In this document: one piece after another, positions 10,736-22,395 of the stretch
How the letters are laid out: each line of letters opens with the position of its first letter
Numbering within the stretch: the stretch's first letter is position 1
Assembly: GCA_014529385.2 (NCBI GenBank)
Contig: CM043947.1
Location: 119,550,891 to 119,610,890 of the forward strand
Source of the DNA: Adiantum capillus-veneris
Taxonomy: Eukaryota > Streptophyta > Polypodiopsida > Polypodiales > Pteridaceae
DNA length: 60,000 nt
Direction: 5' to 3'
The notes under the pieces: model-generated
Databases searched by the model: none
What the model was told of the DNA's origin: nothing
Seen by the model: only the letters and a program-made list of their open reading frames with translations
Position numbers and translations under genes: made by a program

Positions 10736-11066
10736 CTCATCTAAATGTCTTAGCAAGGCAAAGACTAGATTTTCCTTTGATTATTCCTAGGTTGTGACTT
10801 TTTTCCAACAAAGGTGGATAGACAAAACTATGTTGAGAGGGATTCACCCCACGGACACTCTGGTAGAAAACACACAAGAGATGTTCTTGAAGGCTTCAAA
10901 CTCATTAAAATTTCTTCTTACAAGAATGGGCACAGAAAAAGTAATACATTTAGAAGAAATTAACTGAAACAAATGAGATTTTTTTTTGAATGTTTATTAT
11001 AGTGCAAGAATGTTATTATCTAGAAGAATATGGTTGAAGGAAGATACATAACGAGAGTGAACAATA

Positions 11067-11160
<94 letters not shown>
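11067..11160. repeat. (GT)n(GA)n compound microsatellite
   Basis: About 48 bp of GT with one AT interruption, followed by about 46 bp of GA. Region 11161-12140 beyond it holds no gene that I can support. Confidence 0.9.
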
Positions 11161-11162
<2 letters not shown>

Positions 11163-12140
11163 TAAATTTCTCTATATGTCTAATATCTAGCCAACCCCCA
11201 AAGGAAGTATACTCGAGGGTACACTATTGAGAAACCCCCTATATAACATGTGTTTGAAGGGTATTTAGAAAACCCCTTTTTAAACATGTTTGAATGAATA
11301 GAATGATTCCTAATTTTAGGGATTTGTTTCAAAATGGAATATAAAAGCCCCTTTTTTTAATGAATCTTTGTTAGTTTGACTAAATTTTTTGCATAAAAAT
11401 CCTCCTCCTATTAAACTCACGTGGTACATTAACATGGTTACGTTGTGCACCCCTCGAGGTGGTATAATGGGGCACATGGGTTGGTAGGCCCTTATGGACC
11501 ACTTGTATTTAGATAGAAAATAAAAGGTCATATAGAGAAAGAAAGAAACAATTTAATTTGTAAATAATTGTCAACTACTTAGTCACAATGGTAACCTACT
11601 ATGACTATTTTAGTTTTTTTTTCTTTTAAAGAAAAGGAGAAAAGTAATTTGTCATCATGAAGTTTGCCATGTGGCAAGAATCTACAAGCCTTATTCGGTG
11701 GTCCCAAATTGCTCCCAATAGTTTAACACTTTAGTAAGGCCGATGAGATTAACGAACATCCTTGTCTTTAGGAGTGATCAATGATGTGCTTTCTCTGACC
11801 CATGTGGACCATTCATCCTTTTTGGGAATCAAATAGAGAGTGTCCCGATTGCAACCCTTGGGTTTGAAATCCACAACATCTCACTCATGAGATGAGTGTC
11901 TAATCATCAAACTGGTGTGCACCACTTGAAATGTTGGCATAAAAGAATATTCGTATAGGAAAATAGGGCAAGGAGCATTTACTTTGTGTTTGTATTTTGG
12001 ATCACATGCAGTTCACATGGAGGTTCTTGTTCACCTGGAAGGTATGGACTCACACTCATACATGCATTTCACTTTGGTATCACAAGGAGTTTACTTGGAG
12101 GTCACTTTACATGGGATCACTTGTCATCACTGCAAGGGAT
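11161..12140. other. Intergenic, no gene seen
   Basis: This is AT-rich sequence without a supported coding frame. The stretch at 11225-11290 contains two near copies of a short unit (GAAACCCCNTATATAACATGTTTGAA-like). Small frames at 11316-11531 and 11984-12314 look accidental. Confidence 0.4.
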
Positions 12141-12149
12141 CACTTGGTT

Positions 12150-13690
12150 ACCGACACCAATTTTTTGACTTCGTTGACTGACGTCGGAGTAAGTGTTGAT
12201 AAAGATGGAGGGAGACATTGCTCAATTCAAAATTCAAATTTAAATTTCCATCATGTATATCGATGCGTATATCAACATGTATATCGACACATATATCGAC
12301 GCATATACCAATGAAGTTTTTACCGATGCGTATACCCAAGTCTATACAAACACATGTATCAATGGCTTGCTATTTTACAACACCTGAGAGCTCATTTCCT
12401 GCATTTTCTCTCTTCTCCACACCGCCTCCATAGTTCCTCCCCACCTCCTCCTCCCGCCTTGTAGACCTTTATGGAGTTACCTCTTCTGACCTTTGATCTA
12501 CGCTTCCAAATATTTCTACACAAAGAAGGTACATGTTTTTGTTGTATTTGTGTGAAAAATATTGTGTTTGTGTGTGTGGGTAACAAAATGCTTATGCATT
12601 GTTTTTGTAGCTATTTGCTTGATCCTTCGTACTCTTTTCACACTCGCATTCTTTAAATGTGAGTGCTCTAATTTCTTTTTCTTTCATGCATGCATGCACA
12701 CATACATAAATAGTACACACATACACATAAATATGCATGTATAACTACACATACATGCACAACCACACACACATAATCACTCTTTATGGTTATGCCTAAG
12801 CTTATGGTTATTCTTAAGATTATGGTTATGATAATGACAATCTTTATAGTTCCAACAATATTTTTATTGTAATACTTATTCTTTGTTTTATAGAGGCAAT
12901 GGTTTATTTTTTGTTATTCCATTCATGATGGTTATGGATTATTTTTGGTTATGCTAGTGGTAATGATTATAGTTTTAAGTTTTAGCAAGGCTTTGATAGT
13001 TATAATTATGTTTATGTTTATGCTTATGATAGTGGCAACGATTATGGTTTTAACAACACTTGTGGTTATGTTTTTTTATGGTTATGTTAGTAGCAATGTT
13101 TATGGTTTTGACACCCTTTTATGGTCATGCTTATACTTATGTTTATGGTTATGATAGTGGCAATGCTTATGATTTTTTTAATGATTATAGCATTGGCATT
13201 GGTTGAGGTTATGGTGTTGTGTATGGCTAAGGCAATGACAATGGCATTGATTTTGCTCACACTTGAGATTATTGTTTTCTTACGGTAATCACTATGGTTA
13301 TAGTTCTGGGTTTATTTATGGCAATGATAATGGCTATGTTTATAGATTATAATGGCTTTGGTTTATGGTTATGGTTATTTAGTGTTTCATATTTATGGCC
13401 ATTTGATTTTATCGTTTTATGACGCAATATCAATTTATCTTAATACAAAGTGTGGTTACTTTTGCATTCTTCGTTTGGGCAAAGAGGTTTGGCCTTTGTT
13501 GCAATACATGGAGTAAAAAATGGAACTCCTCTCATCTAAAAATAATTTATAGGTGCAGACGTCTGTACAGGTGTATGTACAGGCATCTATATAAGCGTAG
13601 ATAAGTCAAAAAATTATTATATCGATGCCTATACTGATGATTTTAGTCTGACGCATATACCAACATCGAAAAATTTTGGACTCCGTTTAT
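12150..13690. repeat. Repeat-flanked degenerate TG-rich minisatellite block
   Basis: Both edges carry the same short motifs: AAGTCAAAAAATT (or its complement) and clusters of CGATGCGTATATC / CGACGCATATACC, at 12150-12350 and again at 13590-13690. Between them, 12780-13400 is a degenerate tandem repeat built on GGTTATG, GATAGTGGCAATG and TTATGGTTTT. The period is a multiple of three in places, and one frame spells Gly-Tyr-Asp-Asn-rich strings such as YDSGNDYGFN with stops. It could be a DNA transposon with subterminal repeats, or a decayed gene for a Gly/Tyr-rich repeat protein. Confidence 0.4.
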
Positions 13691-13699
13691 TTGCATCGG

Positions 13700-14630
13700 T
13701 ATAAGCGCGATTATTGCGCAATGTGTTGCAGTACGTTCACGTATAATTGACCTTGAATCACAAAATGCACATTGCACTGTGTCCATGATGCCTAGATTTC
13801 GAACCATTGGTCCCATCTGATTGGTAGTGCCTATGATTAAATAATGGACTCTTAAGGCTCGGAAGGTTCCTTTAAGCTTACAGAATTGGATATTATTAAG
13901 TTTTCAAGTCTCAACAAAACTTGGTATGTTATATTGTTAGAAAGATTTACAGATCGTAAAGGGTTTTAAAAGGATGTTTTGAAGGCATGTGTTCTGGTAC
14001 TATTAAACATAGTGAACACCTCCATTCTTAAGGATGTGACATCCTTAAGAGTTCACCACATGGCAAAGAGACTGACTTGTTGAACCGATCTTAGCAGGTC
14101 ACTTTTCCTCAATTAGAGTTTTTCAAGTGTGGGCGTGCACAACCATTTGAAATTGTGAATATAAAAATAATAATACTGAAATCATGTTTAAATGTTGAGC
14201 ATTCTAGTTGAATGGATTTGATCTCATGTGCATGTTCATGAGAGAGGGGAGAGCTCAACTAGTGGTGTAACCTAACTTGGCCTTTAAGCCGACGTAGCTG
14301 CTTCTTCGTTGAAAGCGGACGTTAACATGATCTTTTTTGGGGGTATCATCCGGTTGCACTAGGTAAGGGGGTTTGTGCTAGGTGAGGTATCAAATAGTCA
14401 TGAGGTCACCAAGGCCCTATGTAGCCCATAATTACTGTAGGGGCTATAAGCACCGGAAAGAATTTTACCAAATGACTACTCTTATAAAGCTAGGGAGTTA
14501 AAGCTTTGTTGGGAAAGTTGAGAGTACTGCAGATAAAGTTTTGAAGGACCGAAGTTCGGTGTTTTGTTCGTTGGGTCGTTGCTTCGGTGGATGATGAGCA
14601 AAGAATGAAAGGTACCCGGTCTCATTTTCT
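13700..14630. other. Intergenic upstream of the expansin island, no gene seen
   Basis: There is no coding frame of note. At 14030-14050 the sequence TTAAGGATGTGACATCCTTAA forms a 10-bp perfect-arm palindrome. The rest is unique-looking sequence of moderate GC that becomes GC-richer toward 14640. Confidence 0.4.
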
Positions 14631-15361
14631 AAATTCCGACATGCTAGCGGTGGGGCCTCAAGGGCCCAGGCCTTGCATGAACAGGCCGGGGCACATGGGA
14701 GCCTGCATGCAGGCGACAGGCTGGATGTCGTCCTCCAGAGAGCGGTGTCCGTAGATGTCTGCGTTCAAACCAGTAGTAGCTCGCAACTCTTAATAATTAT
14801 TATAAGGTGGTAGCTGCTTTGCTTTCTGCTTATCAATCACCACCACAAGCTTCTATCGTATGGCGACTCAATGGCCAGTACTTATTATTCTGCTGCTGCT
14901 GCAGTGTGGATATGTGAGGCTTGGCTACGTCCATAATCAGGCCGCAGGCAGACATGAGGGCAGGTCTGGGGCCAATTGTGCCCACCCCCCCAACGCCCTT
15001 GAGCACTAGGGTCCCTTTGACGTTACCTCCTACTTCATCACTGAAAACGACGCAGCAACGTGCAGACGCTTTCTGCCCATGTTACCGTAACATGATCAGC
15101 AGCAGCTAAAAGCAACATATTGATGTGCCGCGCTTTACCGCCGATCAATGCTCATGATAGAGAGACGGACCTACTCTCATCACTACAGTTTGATTGCTAA
15201 AGCAGAGACGGACCCAAGCCCTCATGTACGAATTTAGGGGCCGCACTAGCGGCGGGCTGTCTGCCTGCTGCATGTTACCCTTGCCGCATTTCTCCTGCTC
15301 GTCCATGGCCCCCAGCCTTTCATTCGTGTCTACTCATGTATATCGATCATGTCTACTACTC

Positions 15362-15370
15362 TCTATATAA
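15362..15370 (+). promoter_or_regulatory. Candidate TATA box of the expansin gene
   Basis: TCTATATAAC lies about 110 bp before the chosen start codon in a GC-rich stretch, a suitable place for a core promoter with a short 5' leader. An in-frame upstream ATG at 15336 precedes this box and is therefore unlikely to be transcribed. Confidence 0.5.
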
Positions 15371-15479
15371 CGACGTCTGCGGCCCGCTGTCCACTCATCC
15401 ATTAGCAGCTGCTGCTTGCCTCCTCCTCTGCCTTGAATTTCCAAATTCTTGCAACAGCTGCTCTTGGCTTCATCTGCAA

Positions 15480-16377
15480 ATGGCGAGGCTTGCAAGCTCT
15501 AAGGCTCTAGCACTGCTGCTCTGCTTTTCGATCTCTCTCCAGAATCAGGCGTTGGCCTCCTACTATGGTGGCGGCTCAGGCTGGAGCAGCGCCCACGCCA
15601 CTTTCTACGGCGGAAGCGACGCCTCGGGCACAATGGGTAAAAATTATACTGATTTCCAGCTATCTTTTGCTGAACGTCAAGGGCGCTCTTGGGAGCCAAC
15701 AATGTATGTGCTACCTAATTCCATCTCTAACTTCTGCTTTCATTGAAACAGGGGGTGCGTGCGGTTATGGAAACCTCTACTCCTCCGGCTATGGCACCAA
15801 CACGGCCGCCCTGAGCACTGCCCTCTTTAATGCTGGGCTCAGCTGCGGCGCCTGCTTCGAGATCCGGTGCGATGCCGGGTCCGACCCGCAATGGTGCATT
15901 GCTGGTACGTCAGTGATCGTGACAGCCACCAATCTGTGCCCTCCCAACAATGCCCTGCCAAACAATGCGGGTGGCTGGTGCAATCCCCCCCTTCACCACT
16001 TCGACATGGCACAGCCAGCGTATGAGAAGATTGGCGTGTACAGGGGCGGCATCGTGCCTGTGGAGTACCGCCGTGTGCCGTGTGCCAAGAAGGGCGGCAT
16101 ACACTTCACCATGAACGGACACTCCTACTTCAATCTAGTGCTCGTCACCAACGTCGGGGGCGTGGGCGACGTGCATTCCGTGTCTGTCAAGGGCTCCCGC
16201 ACCGGATGGCAAGCCATGACAAGAAATTGGGGTCAGAATTGGCAGAGCAATGCGCGTCTGGATGGGCAGAGCCTCTCCTTCCGGGTCACCACCAGTGACG
16301 GTCGCACCCTCACCTCCTACGACGTGGCGCCGGCGGATTGGCGGTTCGGCCAGACCTTCAGCGGCGAGCAGTTTTGA
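15480..16377 (+). CDS. Alpha-expansin, two exons
   Basis: The product is a secreted wall-loosening protein that weakens non-covalent cellulose-xyloglucan contacts during acid growth, without hydrolysis. Exon 1 is 15480-15636 and exon 2 is 15752-16377. The intron at 15637-15751 has GT-AG ends and interrupts the codon after TM, giving [12 protein letters not shown]. The predicted protein has 260 residues, normal for the family. It has a hydrophobic signal peptide of about 26 residues (ending QALA), then the family-45-endoglucanase-like domain with [18 protein letters not shown], the alpha-expansin-specific GGWCNPP insert and the HFDM motif. The C-terminal cellulose-binding domain has spaced aromatics and ends [12 protein letters not shown]. 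The start was chosen because it opens a good signal peptide downstream of the TATA box. No break is seen. Reading through the intron would give a false longer frame. The exact clade of expansin is not assigned. Confidence 0.95.
15637..15751 (+). other. Expansin intron 1
   Basis: A GT...AG intron of 115 bp, beginning GTAAAAATTATAC and ending CATTGAAACAG. Removing it restores the conserved expansin sequence across the junction (GTM-GGACGYG), which is strong evidence for the splice sites. It is AT-rich relative to the exons. Confidence 0.9.
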
Positions 16378-17420
16378 GTACAACAAGACCTCCCTTTCCC
16401 CTTCTCTTCAATTTATTCGCAAGCTGAGGCATTTGACTTTTCAAGATTAAAGCTGCCCGCTGCTAGCGTCGAGCTTTGGTAGTACTTTCCCCTTAGCTCC
16501 TCGACCCAAGTCACACATTTTTAGCCCCTTCAATATGCTTTATGTACAAAATAGCTTCCTTGCCATTTATTCATCCTCTAAACGTCCACAAGGAGAAAGA
16601 TCCCCCCTTTTATAGCATGTATACCTCTTCTCTCATCCTTCTATGATTTTTGCCTTCCCCCGCGCATACTTACAAAGAGATCTAAACACTCCTAGCATGT
16701 TTACCGCCTTCTTCGATGCATACTTACAGGAGATCTAAACACTCCTGCTACATTCTCCCATGCATAAAGAGTTTCTTGACCCCAAGTTGGTGAGTACACC
16801 AAAATGCTAAGCAGAATTTCTAATAGTTTATGCTCTTTCTCTCTTTAACTACAAATTGTAGTGAGTAATGAGCTAAATATAACTATTATATATGAGCTCT
16901 TAATTCAAAGCTTAATTCTGTATGGTAATCAAATATATCTTATCAACTTGAGTGTAACATTAGGTTATAATACAATGCCCAACGGTCTGTGATCCAATTA
17001 TCTGAGTTCTTTTAGTTTTCTAATCAATTTGTATCGTTTAGGTACTATTGATCCTCAGAAATTCACTCTACCTTGGAAGTTGAGTCCCTATCCTTTCGAA
17101 CACATTATGAGCACATTATATAGAATCTTAGAAAGGATTGAGATTGTTGGGTCTTCTACTTCTACTTTAGTCTGAGTTTGGCAATTTACCCATAACCTAG
17201 GAAGTTGAATTTCTAACCTAGGGGAGCTTCCACATGGAAGCTTTGGGAGCAAACAAAAGATGAAATTGCTAACAACTCTTCAATGCTAAGAACACTCTTA
17301 TGATATGTGAGGGAGTATGAGGCACATATAAGGTAGTGTCAGTTTCTTCAGCCACTGCTTCCACTATAGAGACAAAATATATGAGAAATTTGCAAGTCTA
17401 AATGCGAGCACTAGACATAT
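16378..17420. other. Expansin 3' flank and intergenic sequence, no gene seen
   Basis: This contains the presumed 3' UTR and then AT-rich sequence. At 16605-16745 two near copies of a unit with GATCTAAACACTCCTAGCATG / GATCTAAACACTCCTGCTACA and CGCATACTTACA form a short direct repeat. There is no clear canonical polyadenylation hexamer and no coding frame. Confidence 0.35.
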
Positions 17421-17429
17421 GTTGGTGTA

Positions 17430-17960
17430 AACTAAACCATGCAAAAAGTTATGGCCATGTTAGACATAGGAGTTTACGTAAGCATAGTTTCCCAAAACCA
17501 TGCTAGAAAAAATGGACCAAACAAGCTCTACAAAAGATGCAAATGGCTTATTAGTTGGCAGATTGTAAAATTGAGAATCCCGAAAGACTTTTTGCAAGTA
17601 TTGTTGGAAGTAATTGCAGGTTGAATACATGCATGCATTTGCTATCATGGAGTTTGATGAGATCCGAATTATAATATAATCCTTGGTAGAACTCTCAAGC
17701 GACGATTACTTCCCATTCTAGACTAGTGATATCACTATCACAGTTAATTTGATCACCCAAGACTAAAAAGATATAAAGTTTTTCATTTCGAACTTTAAAT
17801 TGGCCACTGCATTTTCTCTAAGAGATAGCAATGAGGTAGAAAGAGACAATAGGGATAATGTCTCACTTTTGAAACTTGGGAAAATGGGTATGATTTATCA
17901 TGCAATACCTAATGGAAATGACTATGCCATTTCACTATTTCTAGAAGATTAAATTGTAGT
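17430..17960 (+). pseudogene. Possible retroelement protease fragment, decayed
   Basis: A short frame reads AMLDIGVYVSIVSQNHARKN, which resembles a retroviral-type aspartic protease active site (L-D-T-G-...-S-I-V-S) with Thr changed to Ile. Downstream in shifting frames come KLRIPKDFLQVLLEVIAG, AFAIMEFDEI and ILGRTLKRRLL, in the order expected for a protease flap and the ILG(R) motif. No reverse transcriptase follows. The similarity is short, so a chance match cannot be excluded. Confidence 0.35.
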
Positions 17961-19160
17961 CTAGGATGCATGCACATTTTAGCCACTATTGACATGTTGT
18001 CATGCCCTCGCATGTGCGTAATGTGAAACAAAATTTTTAGCGTAGTTTTTATGCTTCTTGATATGTGGAAGAAAATGTTATGTGTATAGGGTACAAAGTG
18101 TTATATGTGTGAAAACATTTGCCACGGCTACAGACACATTTATAGCTTACCTAGGATTTATGGAATTTTTGCATGTTTTCCCATTTAGGACATGCCTACT
18201 TTGGATTTATAATGTACATATGTCAAATGCATCATGTTGGCACACTCATTTTTCCTGGATAGTTCAATGTAAACCAACACCATCCAAAAATAGTAGCTAG
18301 CATGTGTAACCATCAATAATATGCCTAGAGGTGACAAGTGGGAAAATGAGATTCAATATGAAAATTGAGCTCATGGAAATTTTTCCTCAATTTGTTTGGG
18401 CTCTTTACGACCAAAATGGGTCCTTTTTGGGGAGAAAAGGACAAAAAGGCCATAAATGGTAAAAAATAACACCATTTAAGTAAAATATGGCTCAAAATGC
18501 CACATCACTATGGTGGCATGACTCTAAGAAATAGGCCAACCTAATCATGACTGGATATTAGCACTTTAAGTCTCTTTGAAGAGTAATACACAAGGGTGTT
18601 CTATAGTCATAGCTAGGGTAGTCTTGGTGTGCTCATACCTTGTATTTGAGTGTGTAAGGGTTTCAATTAGGCTTTTTTCTCTTAATAAATGTGTGTGGAA
18701 TTGTCTATGGAAAAGCCCAAGCTTCCATGAACATTCCACTACATTTGTGCAACTACAATTGAAGCTACATGAAATGATCACACATGTATGAGTTTTGAGT
18801 TGATATTGCCTTTGTGTATGAGTGAAGCTTCCACTGTTAAAGGGAAGTTGTTCTTCTTGTTTTTAATCTTTTGAATAAGTAAGTGGAATTTTCCAATTTT
18901 CAAAAGGGTTTGTGTGTGTGTGTGTGCATGCGTGCACATACACACACACACACATATATATGGTATGATAGCACAAATCATGGTAGAAGGGATTGTGATA
19001 GTTTTTATGATGCTTCCAAAAGAGGTCTTGTGTTTTTCTAAGGATGGAAAGATCCATTTGCAAGAGACAAGTATGCCACTAGGAACAAACTTTGGAAAAG
19101 GAGGTATGCAAAAGTTATTGGAGCCTTGGGATTGATGCAGTGAATAAGAGTTGGCAAATA
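17961..19160. other. Intergenic, no gene seen
   Basis: AT-rich sequence without a supported gene. At 18910-18954 a (TG)n run is followed by CATGCGTGCACA and a (CA)n run, forming a large imperfect palindrome of alternating purine-pyrimidine sequence. Confidence 0.45.
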
Positions 19161-19164
19161 GAGT

Positions 19165-19777
19165 ATAGGGAAGTGCCATGCCCTGAGGACATGATCAGTG
19201 CACAAAGGGAAGTAAGCCCAAAGCTTTGCAAAAAGATTCAAACTTCTCACAAGAAAATGCCGTTGTAAAAAGATCTGCAAGGTTGTCTTGTGTTGGCACA
19301 TAAGCCAAGTTGATCTCTCTCGCTGAGAGTCTCTCTCTAACATAGTGGTAATTCACCTCATTGTGCTTTGTGCGAGCATAGAAATTTTTTCCTCACAAAT
19401 GCCAATGCAGTTTGACTGTCAATGTAGATCAAACACTCAAATCATCCATAAGGCATCCAATCCATACAAACACAACCATAGATGTGAAGGCTACCTTGTA
19501 CTTAGCCTCAAAACTAGAAGTGGCCACAATAGGTCGCTTCTTACTCAACCATGATATCCATGAAGTATCGAGCATGAAACAAAAACCACTCATGGACACT
19601 TGTGTGTCCAAAAAAACCAGCCTAATCCGAGTCTAAAAAAGCATGTAAATTTAGCAGCAATGATTCCCCTCTTGATATAAAATAAGCCAAGATGTAAAGT
19701 GCCACTCAAGTAACAAAAAGTCCTCTTGATGACCTACCAATTCTTATACCATGGGCATGGCACGATCACCAGCATTG
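19165..19777 (-). pseudogene. Copia fragment, RNase H end, decayed
   Basis: This minus-strand copy belongs to the same family as the end of copia B: SGFCFMLDTSWISWLSKK, RPIVATSSFEAKY and the region that encodes the end of RNase H match 43437-43990. Frames are broken. The similarity to B begins abruptly at GGGAAGTGCC (19168), at the same base where the copia-specific part of element B begins, although the outer flanks differ. No LTR is present. On the other side it meets a plus-strand copia fragment of a different family. Confidence 0.75.
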
Positions 19778-19789
19778 TGCTTGTGTATA

Positions 19790-20950
19790 TAGAGCAGTCA
19801 CAACATTATGAGAATATGAATCTATGTGACCTTGTACATAGGTTAAAGAAATCATTATATGGTCTAAAGCAAGCATGTAGAGCCTCTTATGAGACGATTG
19901 TGGAATTCCTCATTTATTTAGGCTTTGAGATGTCTGATATTGTAGATCATTCACTGTATGTGCAAAATAATGAGGCAAGAATTGTGACAATATGCATCTA
20001 TGTGGATGATTTGATTGTTGGAGGTGATAATGTGGCTGAAGTAGAGGGTATACAAGCTCTAATTATGTACTATTTTGAGATGAAATACTTGGAAGACTTA
20101 TGATATTTCTTGGGCATTGAAATTGTTTGCATATAAGAGGGTGTATGGTTGTCACAAAGACAATATGATTTGGACATATTGAGAAAGTATGGTATGGCTG
20201 ATTGTAAGCCGTTTGAGATGCCCTTATATCAAAATACAAATTTAGGGAATGATGTAGGTCAAGTAATTGAGACTGGTACCATGTAAAGGAAGATTGTGGG
20301 AAGCTTGATCTATGTGACTATATCATGTCCAAACTTAAGCTACATAGTTGGATTGGTTAGTGAGTTTATGGATTCTCCCACAAAACCACACTTGGATGTA
20401 ATGAGGTGCATATTGCACTATATGAGTGATACTTTGGATTATCCACTCTTTATAGGGCTAATGTGGAGTTGTAGCTCTATGGTTATAGAGATGCAGATTG
20501 GGTTGGTAGCACATACCATCACATGTCTACCAAAGGATTCATGTTTTTAGTGGGAGTGTTGCTATCACATGGAGCAGCAAGAATTAACCTACAATTACTC
20601 TATCGAGTATAGAGGTAGAGTACATAGGTGCTACAATTGCAGCATGTGAGGTAGCATGGTTGGGATTGCTACTTCGAGAGGTTGGAGTACAAGTATAGAG
20701 GTCATCTATTGCGACAACCAAAATAGTATATAGCTGGCTCAAAACATAGTGTTTTGTGCAAGAAAAAAGCACATTGAGGTGCATTACTACATCCGAAAGA
20801 GAGGGTATTAGTAGGCAACATCAGCCTTCAATATGTAGCGATGGATGAATAGATTGCAGATATCTACACAAAGGCCCTTGGAGCAGAGAAGTTGCAACAA
20901 TTTTGAGCCATGCTTGGCATACCGGAGATGGCATTGACATTGAGGAGGAG
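19790..20950 (+). pseudogene. Copia fragment, RT and RNase H, decayed
   Basis: This plus-strand copia of another family carries RT motifs RLKKSLYGLKQACRASYE and CIYVDDLIVGG (the catalytic YVDD), then YFLGIEIV, RQYDLDILRKYGMADCKP and GSLIYVT. RNase H follows with IYCDNQN and RKKHIEVHYY. Numerous stops and frameshifts are present. The end is marked by a polypurine tract (TGAGGAGGAG, 20941-20950) directly before an LTR. The N-terminal half is absent, since the fragment begins beside the opposite-strand copia piece. Confidence 0.8.
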
Positions 20951-21233
20951 TGTTGAGATGTCAAGATCAACATGATTGACTTCTTGATGACTATCATTGA
21001 TAGACATCATCATTGGCATGGCTTGGTGGATACACATATCTTTGCCAATGGTACTACAACTATACTACATCGAGTTGGTCTACATATCTTTGCCAATGAT
21101 GATGATATCATTGATAGACATCATCATTGGCATACCTTTTGGTGGCTACACATATCTTTTTCAATGATACTACAACTATACTACATTGAGTTGGTCTACC
21201 CATTCACCTCATTTGCAATCGGTTCACACTAGA
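20951..21233 (+). repeat. Copia LTR, interrupted
   Basis: It starts TGTTGAGATG immediately after the polypurine tract. It contains an internal direct duplication with a period of 114 bp (blocks ATCATTGATAGACATCATCATTGGCAT at 20993 and 21107, each followed or preceded by ACACATATCTTTGCCAATG-like sequence). The LTR is cut at 21234 where a gypsy G1 LTR begins, so the gypsy element inserted into or next to this copia LTR and is younger. Confidence 0.6.
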
Positions 21234-22395
21234 TGTCACATTTAATGGCCTAAAATCTTATGTGTAGCGGAAATTAGCATGAACATAGTGGGCATTTCAT
21301 TAGAATAGATTCCTAATGAGAATTACAAGAGTGCTTGGGTGGAGAGAGCAACAAAAAGCATAACACCTAGTTAGATAGCATCGACAATACCTTCAAAAGA
21401 GAGAGCAATTAAGCTATTGACAACAGTTGAGGACCGGATTTGCATGGAGCCGGTCCCCCCTCCAAAAGGCTTTGTATTATGGTTTCTCCCATCAAGAGAG
21501 ACATTGTACAATACAATTCTTTGTGTTCCTTCAAGACTAGCTAGTGCAATGAAGATGGAAGCTTCATACACCAAGCAAAACACTTAATCAAACACAACTT
21601 GAATTATCCCCGTTCTCAGACCCAAGACCTCACACACCTTCGAAGATGGTGAGAGCTAGCAGGGTATGAGAGTAGATTGAGAGGAAAAAGAAGTATCTTA
21701 CGAGAAAGATGTACATCTCCTCACATAATCACTCATATTAGCATAGCTTAGCTTAGTAATTAGCTTGGTAGAGAAGATGAGCATGCATTGAAGCTTGGCT
21801 CTTGGTTGGATTTGCATCCACATGCCAAGAGAGTGTTGATGTAGGCTTCTATCTCACAAGCTTGGAGTAGGTGATGAGCTCTCCATTAAAGCTTGGGAGG
21901 AGATAGAGTATTCTTCCTTCACACATGGTCAAGTGTGAGTGTGTGTGTGTCAATGCCAAGCAAAAATCAGCCCCCTCTCTCTCTTGGGCAAGCCCTAGCT
22001 GCTAAATAGGTCTGGCTTTTGCCTCATTGGACCTCCCCAGGTCAAGCCAATAGGAATTAAGCAGCATAAGTGATAGCCTTCTGACATGTGTCCCCCTTTC
22101 CCCTTTTGTGAGAGCTTTAGGTAATTAAATAATTAAACTAAACTCTCATTGGACCCCTTTGCCTCCTGGCCAATAGGAATCAGGCAAGCCATGGGGCTCC
22201 TGAATGCTCATTGGACCCTTTGGGAGACTGCCCAATAGTCTTCTAGGAGACTTATTTCTCATTGGTTTCTTTTATTAAATGTTTTTAAATTAATTAAACT
22301 ACATTTACTCTAGCTTAATTCTCATTGGTCCACTTCAAGGGTCTTCCAATAGGAATTGGGCACACCTTGTGGGCATCTGGCCTAGGGAGCTGACA
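21234..22395 (-). repeat. Gypsy G1 LTR 1 (1162 bp)
   Basis: On the plus strand it begins TGTCACATTTAATGG and ends GACA; on the element's strand it starts TGTCAGC and ends TGTGACA. It is nearly identical to 25673-26834, with differences visible at the first bases and at GTAGCGG/GTAGTAG. It contains several CTCATTGGACC...CCAATAGGAAT repeats. A purine-rich stretch (AAAGGGAATGAGGGACACA) lies just outside the start on the element's strand and could be the polypurine tract. Confidence 0.7.

Noticed and set aside
12248-12345. Regularly spaced short motifs that recall a CRISPR array
   Set aside because: The units are adjacent and degenerate without unique spacers, in a plant nuclear context; this is a simple tandem repeat.
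15336-15746. A 136-codon frame covering the expansin start, with an upstream ATG
   Set aside because: The upstream ATG precedes the TATA box and the frame reads through the intron. The start at 15480 gives a proper signal peptide.
18910-18960. A possible regulatory palindrome
   Set aside because: It is a (TG)n/(CA)n microsatellite pair; no gene nearby gives it a regulatory context.
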